The notes under the pieces are model-generated. The model saw only the letters and a list, made by a program, of their open reading frames with translations. It did no database searches and was not told where the DNA came from. Below are positions 15,076 to 22,232 of a stretch of DNA of 27,176 nucleotides, one piece after another. The stretch spans positions 1 through 27,176 of the forward strand of contig JBJMNK010000056.1 of NCBI GenBank assembly GCA_045804265.1, given 5' to 3'. Positions within the stretch are counted from its first letter, which is position 1. Every line of letters starts with the position of its first letter. The DNA comes from JABFXC01 sp045804265. GTDB lineage: Bacteria > Gemmatimonadota > Gemmatimonadetes > Gemmatimonadales > Gemmatimonadaceae. Position numbers and translations under genes: made by a program.

Positions 15076-16049
15076 GGATCGTAAGCGGAATTCAGCCGTC
15101 GGGTGAACTGCACCTCGGCAACTACCTCGGTGCAATCAAGAACTGGGTGGAGCTGCAGGCGCGGTACGAGTCGCTTTTCTTCGTGGCCGACTACCATGCC
15201 ATCACGCAACCATACGAGCCTGCGCAGCTGCGCAGGCGTCGTCGCGAGATGGCGGCCTCGCTCCTTGCGGCAGGAATCGATCCGGCGAAAGCGACGCTGT
15301 TCCTGCAGTCCGACGTGCCGGAACATACCGAGCTCGCGTGGATCTTCAATAGCGTGACGCCGCTCGGTGAGCTCGAGCGTCAGACGCAATTCAAGGACAA
15401 GGCGCAGCGGCAGGAAAGCGTGATGACGGGATTGCTGACATATCCCGTGCTGCAGGCGGCCGACATTCTTCTCTATCGCGCCGATCTCGTTCCGGTGGGT
15501 GAAGATCAGGTGCAGCACCTCGAGCTGTCGCGCGTGATCACGCGGCGCTGGAACGCGCAATACGGGGGAGGCGCGGACTTTTTCCCCGAGCCGCAACCGC
15601 TCCTGACACAGACGCGCCGCATCATGGGGCTGGACGGTCAGGCGAAGATGTCGAAGTCGCTGAACAACTACATCGGGCTGCTCGAGACGAGCGAGGAGAT
15701 CTGGGCGAAGTTGCGTCCCGCGGCGACCGACCCGGCGCGGCAGCGGCGCACCGACCCCGGGACCCCGGAAGTCTGTAACATCTATCACCTGCACCGGGCG
15801 TTCAGCGACGCGGCGACGGTGGACGAGGTCGCGGTGAACTGCCGGACCGCGGGATGGGGATGCATCGACTGCAAGAAGGTGCTCCACCGGTCGATGGAGT
15901 CCGAGCTGACGCCGATTCGTCGCCGGGCCGCCGAGATCGCGGCAGCGCCTTCGATCGTCGACGACGCCCTGGCCGCCGGAGCGGCGCGCTGCCGCGTGAT
16001 CGCGCGGGAGACGATGGGAGAGGTGAAGGAGCGCATGGGTCTTGCCTGA
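15069..16049 (+). CDS. trpS: Tryptophanyl-tRNA synthetase
   Basis: Charges tRNA-Trp. The 326-residue product has the class I HIGH-like motif HLGN in PSGELHLGNYLGAI (10-23) and the KMSKS loop in GQAKMSKSLNN; length is normal. ATG 15069 fits the family N-terminus; the preceding GTG adds one residue. Near the C-terminus four cysteines are spaced C-x21-C-x6-C-x2-C (CNIYHL..., NCRTAGWGCIDC). This is nearly the C-x22-C-x6-C-x2-C [4Fe-4S] pattern described for Thermotoga maritima TrpRS. No clear Shine-Dalgarno is seen, and the start faces the divergent phosphatase gene. Confidence 0.96.
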   Translation: MPRIVSGIQPSGELHLGNYLGAIKNWVELQARYESLFFVADYHAITQPYEPAQLRRRRREMAASLLAAGIDPAKATLFLQSDVPEHTELAWIFNSVTPLGELERQTQFKDKAQRQESVMTGLLTYPVLQAADILLYRADLVPVGEDQVQHLELSRVITRRWNAQYGGGADFFPEPQPLLTQTRRIMGLDGQAKMSKSLNNYIGLLETSEEIWAKLRPAATDPARQRRTDPGTPEVCNIYHLHRAFSDAATVDEVAVNCRTAGWGCIDCKKVLHRSMESELTPIRRRAAEIAAAPSIVDDALAAGAARCRVIARETMGEVKERMGLA

Positions 16050-16050
16050 C

Positions 16051-16068
16051 GGTGGGTTGACCCCCACC
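16051..16068 (+). promoter_or_regulatory. Short hairpin ahead of zinc-ribbon gene
   Basis: GGTGGG (16051-16056) pairs perfectly with CCCACC (16063-16068) around a 6-nt loop. It begins one base after the trpS stop and ends 2 nt before the GGAGGAG ribosome site of the next gene. It could be a weak terminator or modulate translation; no T-run follows. Confidence 0.35.
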
Positions 16069-16079
16069 CCGGAGGAGAG

Positions 16080-16337
16080 ATGGCCAAGTCCGAACCGCGC
16101 GGTCTCGTAACGATGGTGTGCATCACGTGCGGCGCCGAGCAGTTTTTCGATCAGAGCGTTCCGTCGTCTATCAGATGCAGCAAGTGCGGAAGCTCTGTCT
16201 TCCGTCAGTTCGCTACCCCGACCCACCCCGACGAGGCGACGATCGCCCAGCTCGAGGAACAGACGCGGAGCATGGCGTACGGCGACTCGTCGCCCGACAC
16301 CACCCCCGATGATGTTCAAGACCTGGGTAACCGTTGA
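16080..16337 (+). CDS. Small CxxC/CxxC zinc-ribbon protein, function unknown
   Basis: An 85-residue protein with a two-knuckle zinc ribbon: CITC at residues 14-17 and CSKC at 33-36, within a compact basic N-terminal half. A disordered acidic C-terminus rich in Thr, Asp and Pro follows. A strong GGAGGAG lies just before the ATG, and NNC/NNG codon use supports a real gene. It sits 30 nt after trpS and is followed at once by a strong hairpin, so it probably ends that transcript. I do not recognise a specific family. Zinc or nucleic-acid binding is plausible but unproven. Confidence 0.75.
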   Translation: MAKSEPRGLVTMVCITCGAEQFFDQSVPSSIRCSKCGSSVFRQFATPTHPDEATIAQLEEQTRSMAYGDSSPDTTPDDVQDLGNR

Positions 16338-16374
16338 TCGCCGTCGCTGACGCGTCCCGCGTCAGCGACGGCGA
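16338..16374 (+). terminator. Perfect 16-bp stem hairpin after zinc-ribbon gene
   Basis: Positions 16338-16353 are fully complementary to 16359-16374 with a 5-nt loop (GTCCC). The stem begins one base after the zinc-ribbon stop. There is no T-run, so it would have to be a Rho-independent terminator of the T-less kind or an mRNA 3'-end stabiliser. Perfect complementarity over 16 bp argues for function. Confidence 0.7.
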
Positions 16375-16419
16375 CGCGGTCGCCTGGCGAAGTGGGGCAC
16401 CGCTCGTCCCAGGCACACC

Positions 16420-17124
16420 GTGATCGCATTACCCGCGGCACCAGACATCCCGTCGGCCGGGCAGTTCATCACTGTCCTCAGGCTCGACCTGCTCGCCAAG
16501 CTCGCGCTGGCCGTGCTCCTCGGGGGCGCGGTCGGTCTCGAGCGCGAACTGTCGGGCAAGCCCGCCGGGCTGCGTACGAACATCCTCATCTGCGTCGGAT
16601 CGGCGATGCTGATGGACCTCTCGGTGCGCATCGGTATCAGCGATACGGGTGTGCGGGTCGGCGATCCGGCCAGACTCGCGGCGCAGGTCGTCTCGGGGAT
16701 CGGCTTTCTCGGCGCCGGTACGATCCTGCAGGCGCGCGGTACGGTCGTCGGGCTCACTACCGCGGCGACGATCTGGGTGGTGGCGGCGATCGGGCTGACG
16801 ATCGGCGCCGGCAGCTTCATCGAGGCAGCCGGTGCGACGCTTCTCGTCGCGAGCGTTCTCTACGGACTCGGCCGGGTGGAGAAGAGATTGCTCCAGACGA
16901 GGCGCGTGATCGGCGGGACGCTTCGCGTGCTGCCGCGCACGCCGTTCGACGAGCTCGAGCAGATCTTCAACTCGGCGGGGATCCAGGTGCTGCAGAAAAC
17001 CGTTTATGAGCACAGCGACGACCGCACCTACGAGCTGAAGCTGATGGGACCAGCCCGGCAATACGACATCATCTCCGCTGCGCTCATGCGCCGGAGCGAC
17101 GTCCTCAGCGCGCAGTTCGACTGA
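16420..17124 (+). CDS. MgtC/SapB family membrane protein
   Basis: Inner-membrane protein of the MgtC/SapB family, linked in other bacteria to Mg2+ or acid stress; direct function uncertain. The N-terminal ~145 residues hold four to five helices with the family motifs GGAVGLERELSGKPAGLRTNILICVGSA and SGIGFLGAGTI. The last ~75 residues form an ACT-like soluble domain. GTG 16420 is the best start (ATCGCATTACCC follows, including the one in-frame TTA codon outside the iterated octamer), but no good Shine-Dalgarno is seen. It follows the strong hairpin, so it probably has its own promoter. Confidence 0.9.
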   Translation: MIALPAAPDIPSAGQFITVLRLDLLAKLALAVLLGGAVGLERELSGKPAGLRTNILICVGSAMLMDLSVRIGISDTGVRVGDPARLAAQVVSGIGFLGAGTILQARGTVVGLTTAATIWVVAAIGLTIGAGSFIEAAGATLLVASVLYGLGRVEKRLLQTRRVIGGTLRVLPRTPFDELEQIFNSAGIQVLQKTVYEHSDDRTYELKLMGPARQYDIISAALMRRSDVLSAQFD

Positions 17125-17142
17125 CGCTTCGCGGCGCCACGC

Positions 17143-18195
17143 ATGCCTAACGATAGAGACTCGACGCGGCTGCTGGTCGCGGATCTGGCCGCGACGTCGC
17201 GCAACTGGTCGCTCACCCCGGAGGCGCGCCGGCGGATCGAGGCGAACGTCCCTCGCGGGTGGCGCGTCTACTTCGTCGGCGCCCCGACCGTTTCCGATGG
17301 GGACGGCGGACATGGTGCAAGCGCGGAAGTTCTCGACCAGATGGCCGCTGCCGATGCGTACTTCGGCTTCGGGCTGGCGAAGGACGTGTTCACCGCTGGC
17401 AAGCGACTGAAGTGGGTGCATTCCGCAGCGGCCGGTGTCGGGTCGGCGTTGTTCCCCGAGATGGTGGCGAGCAACGTGATCCTCACCAACGGTGCCGGGA
17501 TCTACGCCACGCCAATCGCCCAGCATGTGCTCGGCGGCGTGCTGTATTTCCTTCGCTCGTTCGACGTCGCGGTCGACCTCCAGCGGGCGGCAACGTGGGA
17601 CAAGGAGCCGTTCGTCGGCGACCGGTCCGAGGTGCGCGAGCTCGCCGATTGCAACGTGCTGGTGATCGGTTCCGGCGGACTCGGCTCGGCGATCGCGAGC
17701 GCGATGTCGCGGTTCGGCGCGAGATGCGTCGGCGTGCGTCGCCATCCGGACCGGCCGCTGCCTGACGGTTTCGAGCGAGTGGTCGGGAGCGATCAGATCG
17801 ACGCCGAGCTGCCGAATGCCGACATCGTCGTGCTCTCGACGCCGGCGACCGCCGAGACGCGCGAGCTGCTCGATGCGCGGCGGATCGGCCTGCTCAGGCG
17901 CGAGGCGATCGTGGTCAATGTCGGGCGCGGGTCGCTGCTCGACGAGGTAGCGTTAGGCAGCGCGCTGGCCGACGACCGGATACGGGGGGCCGTGCTCGAC
18001 GTCTTCACCACCGAACCGCTGGCGGCCGACAGTCCGCTCTGGAAGTTGAGGAACGTGCTGATCACGCCGCACGTGTCCGGGGTCTCCCCGAGCCGGTACT
18101 GGCCGCGGCAGCTCGAGCTCTTCCTCGACAACTGGGCGCGGTTCGCGGAAGGACGACCGATGAGAAACGTCGTCGACAAGACCGCCGGATACTGA
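17143..18195 (+). CDS. D-2-hydroxyacid dehydrogenase (NAD-binding)
   Basis: A 350-residue oxidoreductase of the D-isomer 2-hydroxyacid family that reduces 2-keto acids with NAD(P)H; substrate unknown. It has the Rossmann motif GSGGLGSAIA (~184-193), the substrate-binding AAAGVGS, Arg in VNVGRGSLLDE, Glu in FTTEPLAADS and catalytic His in LITPHVSG. The ATG is followed directly by the antisense octamer GCCTAACG (17145-17152), giving Pro-Asn as residues 2-3. CGTTAGGC also lies at 17951-17958. It is 18 nt after the MgtC gene. Confidence 0.93.
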   Translation: MPNDRDSTRLLVADLAATSRNWSLTPEARRRIEANVPRGWRVYFVGAPTVSDGDGGHGASAEVLDQMAAADAYFGFGLAKDVFTAGKRLKWVHSAAAGVGSALFPEMVASNVILTNGAGIYATPIAQHVLGGVLYFLRSFDVAVDLQRAATWDKEPFVGDRSEVRELADCNVLVIGSGGLGSAIASAMSRFGARCVGVRRHPDRPLPDGFERVVGSDQIDAELPNADIVVLSTPATAETRELLDARRIGLLRREAIVVNVGRGSLLDEVALGSALADDRIRGAVLDVFTTEPLAADSPLWKLRNVLITPHVSGVSPSRYWPRQLELFLDNWARFAEGRPMRNVVDKTAGY

Positions 18196-18276
18196 CCGGC
18201 GACGAAGCGTGCAGTGTGGCACGCGACAGCGCACCGCGATCGCGCACAGCGATCCGGACCGCCAGACATCAATCGC

Positions 18277-18303
18277 GTGAACGAACGGGAGATCGAAGCA
18301 TAG
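18277..18303 (+). promoter_or_regulatory. Possible 8-codon leader ORF abutting pilT
   Basis: GTG at 18277 opens a tiny frame (NEREIEA) that stops with TAG at 18301-18303, immediately before the pilT ATG. A stop touching the next start is a common coupling arrangement, but such a short frame could also be chance. GGGAG lies within it and can serve as the pilT ribosome site. Confidence 0.25.
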
Positions 18304-19488
18304 ATGCAGAGAATCATCAAGGCAGCGGTAGACCGCGGCGCGTCGGACATCCACATCAAGGCCGGCGACGTCTTCCGCGCGCGGATCAACGGCGAGCTCG
18401 TTCCGCTCACGCGTCAGGCGCTGACGCCGGAGCAGACGCGGGCGATCGCGCTGGACCTCATTCGCAACGAGGAAGATCGCAAGCGGATCGACTCGATCAC
18501 CGATTACGACTGCGGCTGGGGTGCGCAGGGGATCGGCCGCTTTCGCGTCAACATCCTGCGCCAGCGTGGCAGCTTCGCCATCGTGATGCGCGTGATCCCG
18601 TTCGAGGTGCCGACCGTCGAGCAGCTGCGGCTGCCGCCGGCGCTGACGAAGATCGCCGAGGCCGAGCGAGGGATGGTGCTCGTCACCGGGGTGACCGGAT
18701 CGGGAAAGAGCACCACGATGGCCGCGCTGGTGAACTACATCAACACCACCGAGAACCGGCACATCATCACGCTCGAGAACCCGATCGAGTTCCTCCACCG
18801 CGACGCCAGGTCGTCGCTGACGCAGCGTGAGATCGGTGCCGATACCGAGAGCTTCAAGATGGGACTTCGCGCGGCGCTGCGTCAGGATCCCGACGTCATC
18901 ATGATCGGCGAGATGCGCGACGCCGAGACGATCGACACCGCGATCAAGGCGTCCGAAACGGGTCACCTGCTCATCTCGACGCTGCATACGCCCGACGCCA
19001 TCTCGACGATCATGCGCATCATGGCGATGTTTCCGCCGCAGGAGCAGGCGGTGGTGCGGATCAGGCTCGCCGAATCGCTACACGCCGTGATCTCGCAGCG
19101 GCTGCTGCCGCGCGCCGACGGCAAGGGACGCGTCGCCGCGGCCGAGATCCTCGTCGTCACGCCGACGATTCGCGACCTGATCGTCGATGGCGGCAACCTG
19201 CCGGAGATCCGGGACTACATGGCCGAGGGGAAGGAACAGTACGGCATGCAGACGTTCGATCAGCACCTGACGGAGCTCGTGCTCGCCGGCGACGTGGCGT
19301 ACGAAGTCGCGCATGCGAACGCGTCGAAGCCGAGCGACTTCGAGCTGCAGATGCGCACCTTTGGCGGACTGTCGGCGAAGAGCGGACATGCTAGCGGCGC
19401 TGGCGGCGCTCGAAAGCCGGCGCCGGAGCCGGAGACCGCGCCCGCGGACAGCGCGTTCGGCAGCGGTCTCGATTTCCTGAATCCATGA
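18304..19488 (+). CDS. pilT: Type IV pilus retraction ATPase, PilT family
   Basis: A hexameric ATPase that pulls type IV pili back and so drives twitching and DNA uptake in other bacteria. The 394-residue product has the PAS-like N-terminal domain (GASDIHIKAGD at 12-22) and Walker A GVTGSGKST (129-137). It also has the Asp/Walker B box around DVIMIGEMRDAET (197-209) and the His box STLHT (225-229). The C-terminal ~40 residues after SAKSG are a low-complexity Ala/Pro tail. It overlaps the next gene by ATGA. A retraction motor makes competence plausible here. Confidence 0.94.
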   Translation: MQRIIKAAVDRGASDIHIKAGDVFRARINGELVPLTRQALTPEQTRAIALDLIRNEEDRKRIDSITDYDCGWGAQGIGRFRVNILRQRGSFAIVMRVIPFEVPTVEQLRLPPALTKIAEAERGMVLVTGVTGSGKSTTMAALVNYINTTENRHIITLENPIEFLHRDARSSLTQREIGADTESFKMGLRAALRQDPDVIMIGEMRDAETIDTAIKASETGHLLISTLHTPDAISTIMRIMAMFPPQEQAVVRIRLAESLHAVISQRLLPRADGKGRVAAAEILVVTPTIRDLIVDGGNLPEIRDYMAEGKEQYGMQTFDQHLTELVLAGDVAYEVAHANASKPSDFELQMRTFGGLSAKSGHASGAGGARKPAPEPETAPADSAFGSGLDFLNP

Positions 19489-20408
19489 GCAACGGCACGC
19501 ACAGAACGATCGGGGGCGTCCTCTGTCCCGTCGTCACTCCGTTTCGGGGCGACGAGGCGATCGACCGCGACGCATTCCTCGCCAACATCAGCGCGCACCT
19601 GTCGGACGGCGTGCACGGCATCGTCGTCGGCGGATCGTCAGGCGAGGCAGCGCTGCTCGACGAAGACGAGCGCGGCGACCTCATCGCCTGGGCGCGAGAG
19701 GTCGTGCCCCGCGAGCGGTGGCTGGTGGCGGGATGCGGAGGCGAATCGACGCGCATCGTCGTCAAGCGCGCGCGTGAGGCCTCACGGCGCGGAGCCGATG
19801 CGATACTCGTCGTCTCGCCGCACTACTACCTGTCGGCGATGACGCGTGACGCGCTGCTCGCGCACTTCAAGCGTGTCGCCGACGATAGTCCATTGCCGGT
19901 GCTGCTCTACAACATCCCGAAATACGCGCACCTGACGCTCGAGCCGGCGCTCGTCGCCGAGCTGGGCAAGCACGAGAACATCGTCGGGCTCAAGGACAGC
20001 TCCGGCGATCTCGAGCTCCTGGGCAAGTATGTCGACCTCGCGCAATCGGACAGCTTCACCGTTATGACCGGGAGCGGTACCACGTTCCACCCCGCGCTGC
20101 AGCGGGGTGCGCGCGGGGGCATCCTCGCCGTTGCGCTTTTCGCCGGTCAGATCGCCACTCGCATCTACGAGTGTTCGGTCGGCACCGGGCGCACCGATGG
20201 CGCGACCGCGCGACGCGCACAGGACCTGCTCACGCCGCTCGCGGCGCAGATCGTCAATGGGCTTGGCGTGGCGGGGATCAAGGCGGCACTCGACCAGGTC
20301 GGGCGTCGCGGCGGGCCAGTGCGCTCGCCGCTCCTTCCCCTGTCGCCGGCGGACGAGGCGCGCGTCGCCGAGCTGCTGCGCCGAGCCGACCCGCACCTGA
20401 CGGCCTGA
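19485..20408 (+). CDS. DapA-family class I aldolase (dihydrodipicolinate synthase-like)
   Basis: A 307-residue TIM-barrel aldolase of the DapA/N-acetylneuraminate lyase family. Visible family features are GGSSGEAALL (49-58, the phosphate/carboxylate loop), Tyr142 in LLYNIPKY, and Schiff-base Lys170 in VGLKDSSGD. The same fold serves dihydrodipicolinate synthase, 4-hydroxy-2-oxoglutarate aldolase and related lyases, so the substrate is open. The ATG overlaps the pilT stop. The TGA stop (20406-20408) lies in the second copy of a perfect tandem CCTGACGG (20396-20411), and the next gene continues in the same frame. Confidence 0.9.
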   Translation: MSNGTHRTIGGVLCPVVTPFRGDEAIDRDAFLANISAHLSDGVHGIVVGGSSGEAALLDEDERGDLIAWAREVVPRERWLVAGCGGESTRIVVKRAREASRRGADAILVVSPHYYLSAMTRDALLAHFKRVADDSPLPVLLYNIPKYAHLTLEPALVAELGKHENIVGLKDSSGDLELLGKYVDLAQSDSFTVMTGSGTTFHPALQRGARGGILAVALFAGQIATRIYECSVGTGRTDGATARRAQDLLTPLAAQIVNGLGVAGIKAALDQVGRRGGPVRSPLLPLSPADEARVAELLRRADPHLTA

Positions 20409-21542
20409 CGGCCCGTCGCCCGAGAGCCGCCGATCCGCCACGATCCTTCTCCCGAGATCAGGGGCGACGCCGCGGCCCGGGCGCTCCTCGAGCGCGTCGC
20501 GGCCGAGCCGCGCCCCGCTGGCAGCGCGGCTGAAGCGCGCGTCCGCGCGCTCTGTCGCGAGCGGCTCGCGGCCGCGGGCTTCATCATCGCTGAAGAGTCC
20601 TTCACCTATTCGCAGTTCCCCGGCCGCTGGGCGACGGCGGCCGGCGGAGCGTTAGGCTGCCTGACGATCATCGTCGCCGCGGGGCTCGGAGCCGGCGACC
20701 ATCCGGGCGCGGCGCTCGCGGTGATCTTCACCGTGGTTCTCGTACTCGCCATCGGCGGGCGCGCTCTTTCGCGGCGCGTCACCACGCTGCCGCTGGTGCG
20801 CGCGTCGGCCTCGAACCTTGTCGCGACGCGCGGGTCGCCGCGCGTCTGGCTCGTCGCGCATCTCGACAGTAAATCGCAGCCGGTGCCGATGCTCGTCCGC
20901 ATCGCCGGAATAATCCTTTCCAGCGCGGTGCTCGGACTGCTCATCGCGCTCGCGCTCCGCGCGATGGCCGGGGCCGACATTCCCGCACGGGCCTGGCACC
21001 TCGCCTCGATCGCCGGGGTGATCGCCTCGCTGCCGGTGATCTTCAGTGTCGTTGGCGCCCGCTCGCCCGGGGCGCTCGACAACGGCACGGGGATCGTCAC
21101 CGTGCTGCTCGCCGCCGAGGCGCTGCCCCGCACGATGTCGCTCGGCGTGCTCCTCACGAGCGCGGAGGAGCTGGGGATGGCCGGGGCACGCGCGTTCACC
21201 GCGCATCGAGGCGCCGCGATGGCGATCAACGTCGATGGCGTCGACGATCATGGCTCGACACTCTGCATGTACCATGGTCGCGCCGCACGCGTGCGCGTCG
21301 GCGTCGCGCGCGCCGCTCGAGCGATCGGAATGAAGGTGACCGAGCAGCCAACGATTCCCGGACTGCTCACCGACGGCGTCGCCCTCGCCGATGCGGGATG
21401 GAGCGCGGTGACGGTGAGCCGCGGGCGACTCTCGACGCTCTGGCGGATTCATCGTGCCGCCGACGTTGCCGTCAAGCTGCGCGGAATCGGGATGCACGAA
21501 GTCGCGCGCCTGGTAGCGAACGCGGCGCGCGAGATCGCGTGA
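20409..21542 (+). CDS. M28-like membrane peptidase; start codon not identified
   Basis: The open frame directly after the aldolase stop encodes a convincing M28-type N-terminus (ARALLERVAAEPRPAGSAAE, then RVRALCRERLAAAGF). Membrane helices and the metal-site pattern follow: AHLDS, GALDNGTG, TSAEELGMAGA, NVDGVDD and a late WRIHRAAD histidine. The frame is open from 20409, but no ATG, GTG or TTG occurs in it before GTG 20721. That start would discard about 100 residues, including this N-terminus. Candidate unusual starts are ATC 20433 or 20457; the other reading is through-translation of the preceding TGA. CGTTAGGC lies at 20650-20657. Metal binding is likely; catalysis is inferred. Confidence 0.75.
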   Translation, partial: RPVAREPPIRHDPSPEIRGDAAARALLERVAAEPRPAGSAAEARVRALCRERLAAAGFIIAEESFTYSQFPGRWATAAGGALGCLTIIVAAGLGAGDHPGAALAVIFTVVLVLAIGGRALSRRVTTLPLVRASASNLVATRGSPRVWLVAHLDSKSQPVPMLVRIAGIILSSAVLGLLIALALRAMAGADIPARAWHLASIAGVIASLPVIFSVVGARSPGALDNGTGIVTVLLAAEALPRTMSLGVLLTSAEELGMAGARAFTAHRGAAMAINVDGVDDHGSTLCMYHGRAARVRVGVARAARAIGMKVTEQPTIPGLLTDGVALADAGWSAVTVSRGRLSTLWRIHRAADVAVKLRGIGMHEVARLVANAAREIA

Positions 21543-21638
21543 GCCGAGGGCCGTGACGCCCGGCACAGTGGAACTCCGGCCCACATGGTGCGTACCGGTG
21601 TGCATGCGAACGCGTGCGCCATCTCCAGCACCACTCGA

Positions 21639-22127
21639 ATGACGATCCTGCTTCTCGCGTTTCTGCTCATATGCTGCATCATGATCATCCCGTTCGGGCT
21701 ACCCGGGACGTGGTTGATCCTCGGTATCGCGGTGGGCTATGCGGCGCTGACCAACGAAGGGATCGGCTGGATCAACATCGTGCTCATCGGGGTGCTGGCG
21801 ATCGTCGGCGAGGTCCTCGAGTTCATGCTCGCAGGGCGATATGCCAGGAAGTACGGGGGCTCGAAGCGAGCGGGGTGGGGGGCAATCATCGGCGGAATGG
21901 TGGGCGCGTTCATCGGGATCCCGGTCCCGATCGTCGGCCCGATGATCGGTGCTTTTCTCGGCGCGTTCGTCGGCGCACTGCTCTTCGAGCTGGCAGGGGG
22001 CACCGGAGCCGGTGCGGCGACCCGGGTTGCGACAGGCGCACTGCTCGGGCGCGTGGTGGCTGCGGCGATGAAGGTCGGGATCGGCTTCGTGATGGCTGCC
22101 TGGGTGATCGGGGCCGCGATCGCCTGA
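21639..22127 (+). CDS. DUF456 family membrane protein
   Basis: A 162-residue membrane protein with Gly-rich helices. The family pattern is clear: FGLPGTWLILGIAVGYA near the start, the ARKYGGSKRAGWGAIIGGMVGAFIG loop-helix, GPMIGAFLGAFVGALLFEL and GALLGRVVAAAMK. The frame is open from ATG 21585, but the hydrophobic N-terminus begins at ATG 21639, which better fits the family, so I use it; the 5' choice is uncertain. Role unknown. It follows the peptidase by 97 nt. Confidence 0.85.
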   Translation: MTILLLAFLLICCIMIIPFGLPGTWLILGIAVGYAALTNEGIGWINIVLIGVLAIVGEVLEFMLAGRYARKYGGSKRAGWGAIIGGMVGAFIGIPVPIVGPMIGAFLGAFVGALLFELAGGTGAGAATRVATGALLGRVVAAAMKVGIGFVMAAWVIGAAIA

Positions 22128-22191
22128 GCGGACGCGGCGCGCCGCGACAGCGCTCCTCCAGTCGAGGGACAACCAGGCAGCACCGACACAG

Positions 22192-22222
22192 GCATGGCGC
22201 GCGCGGCCCCGGCGCGCCATGC
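22192..22222. promoter_or_regulatory. Perfect 11-bp inverted repeat before the plug/TonB gene
   Basis: GCATGGCGCGC (22192-22202) is the exact reverse complement of GCGCGCCATGC (22212-22222), with a 9-nt spacer. It follows the DUF456 gene and ends 10 nt before the chosen ATG (22233). It may be a terminator for the upstream gene, an operator, or a translation-limiting hairpin. Its left arm contains the alternative ATG 22194. Confidence 0.5.
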
Positions 22223-22232
22223 TAGCGTCGAC

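Noticed and set aside
20721..21542. M28-like gene starting at GTG 20721
   Set aside because: It would discard about 100 in-frame residues that show the typical M28 N-terminal helices.
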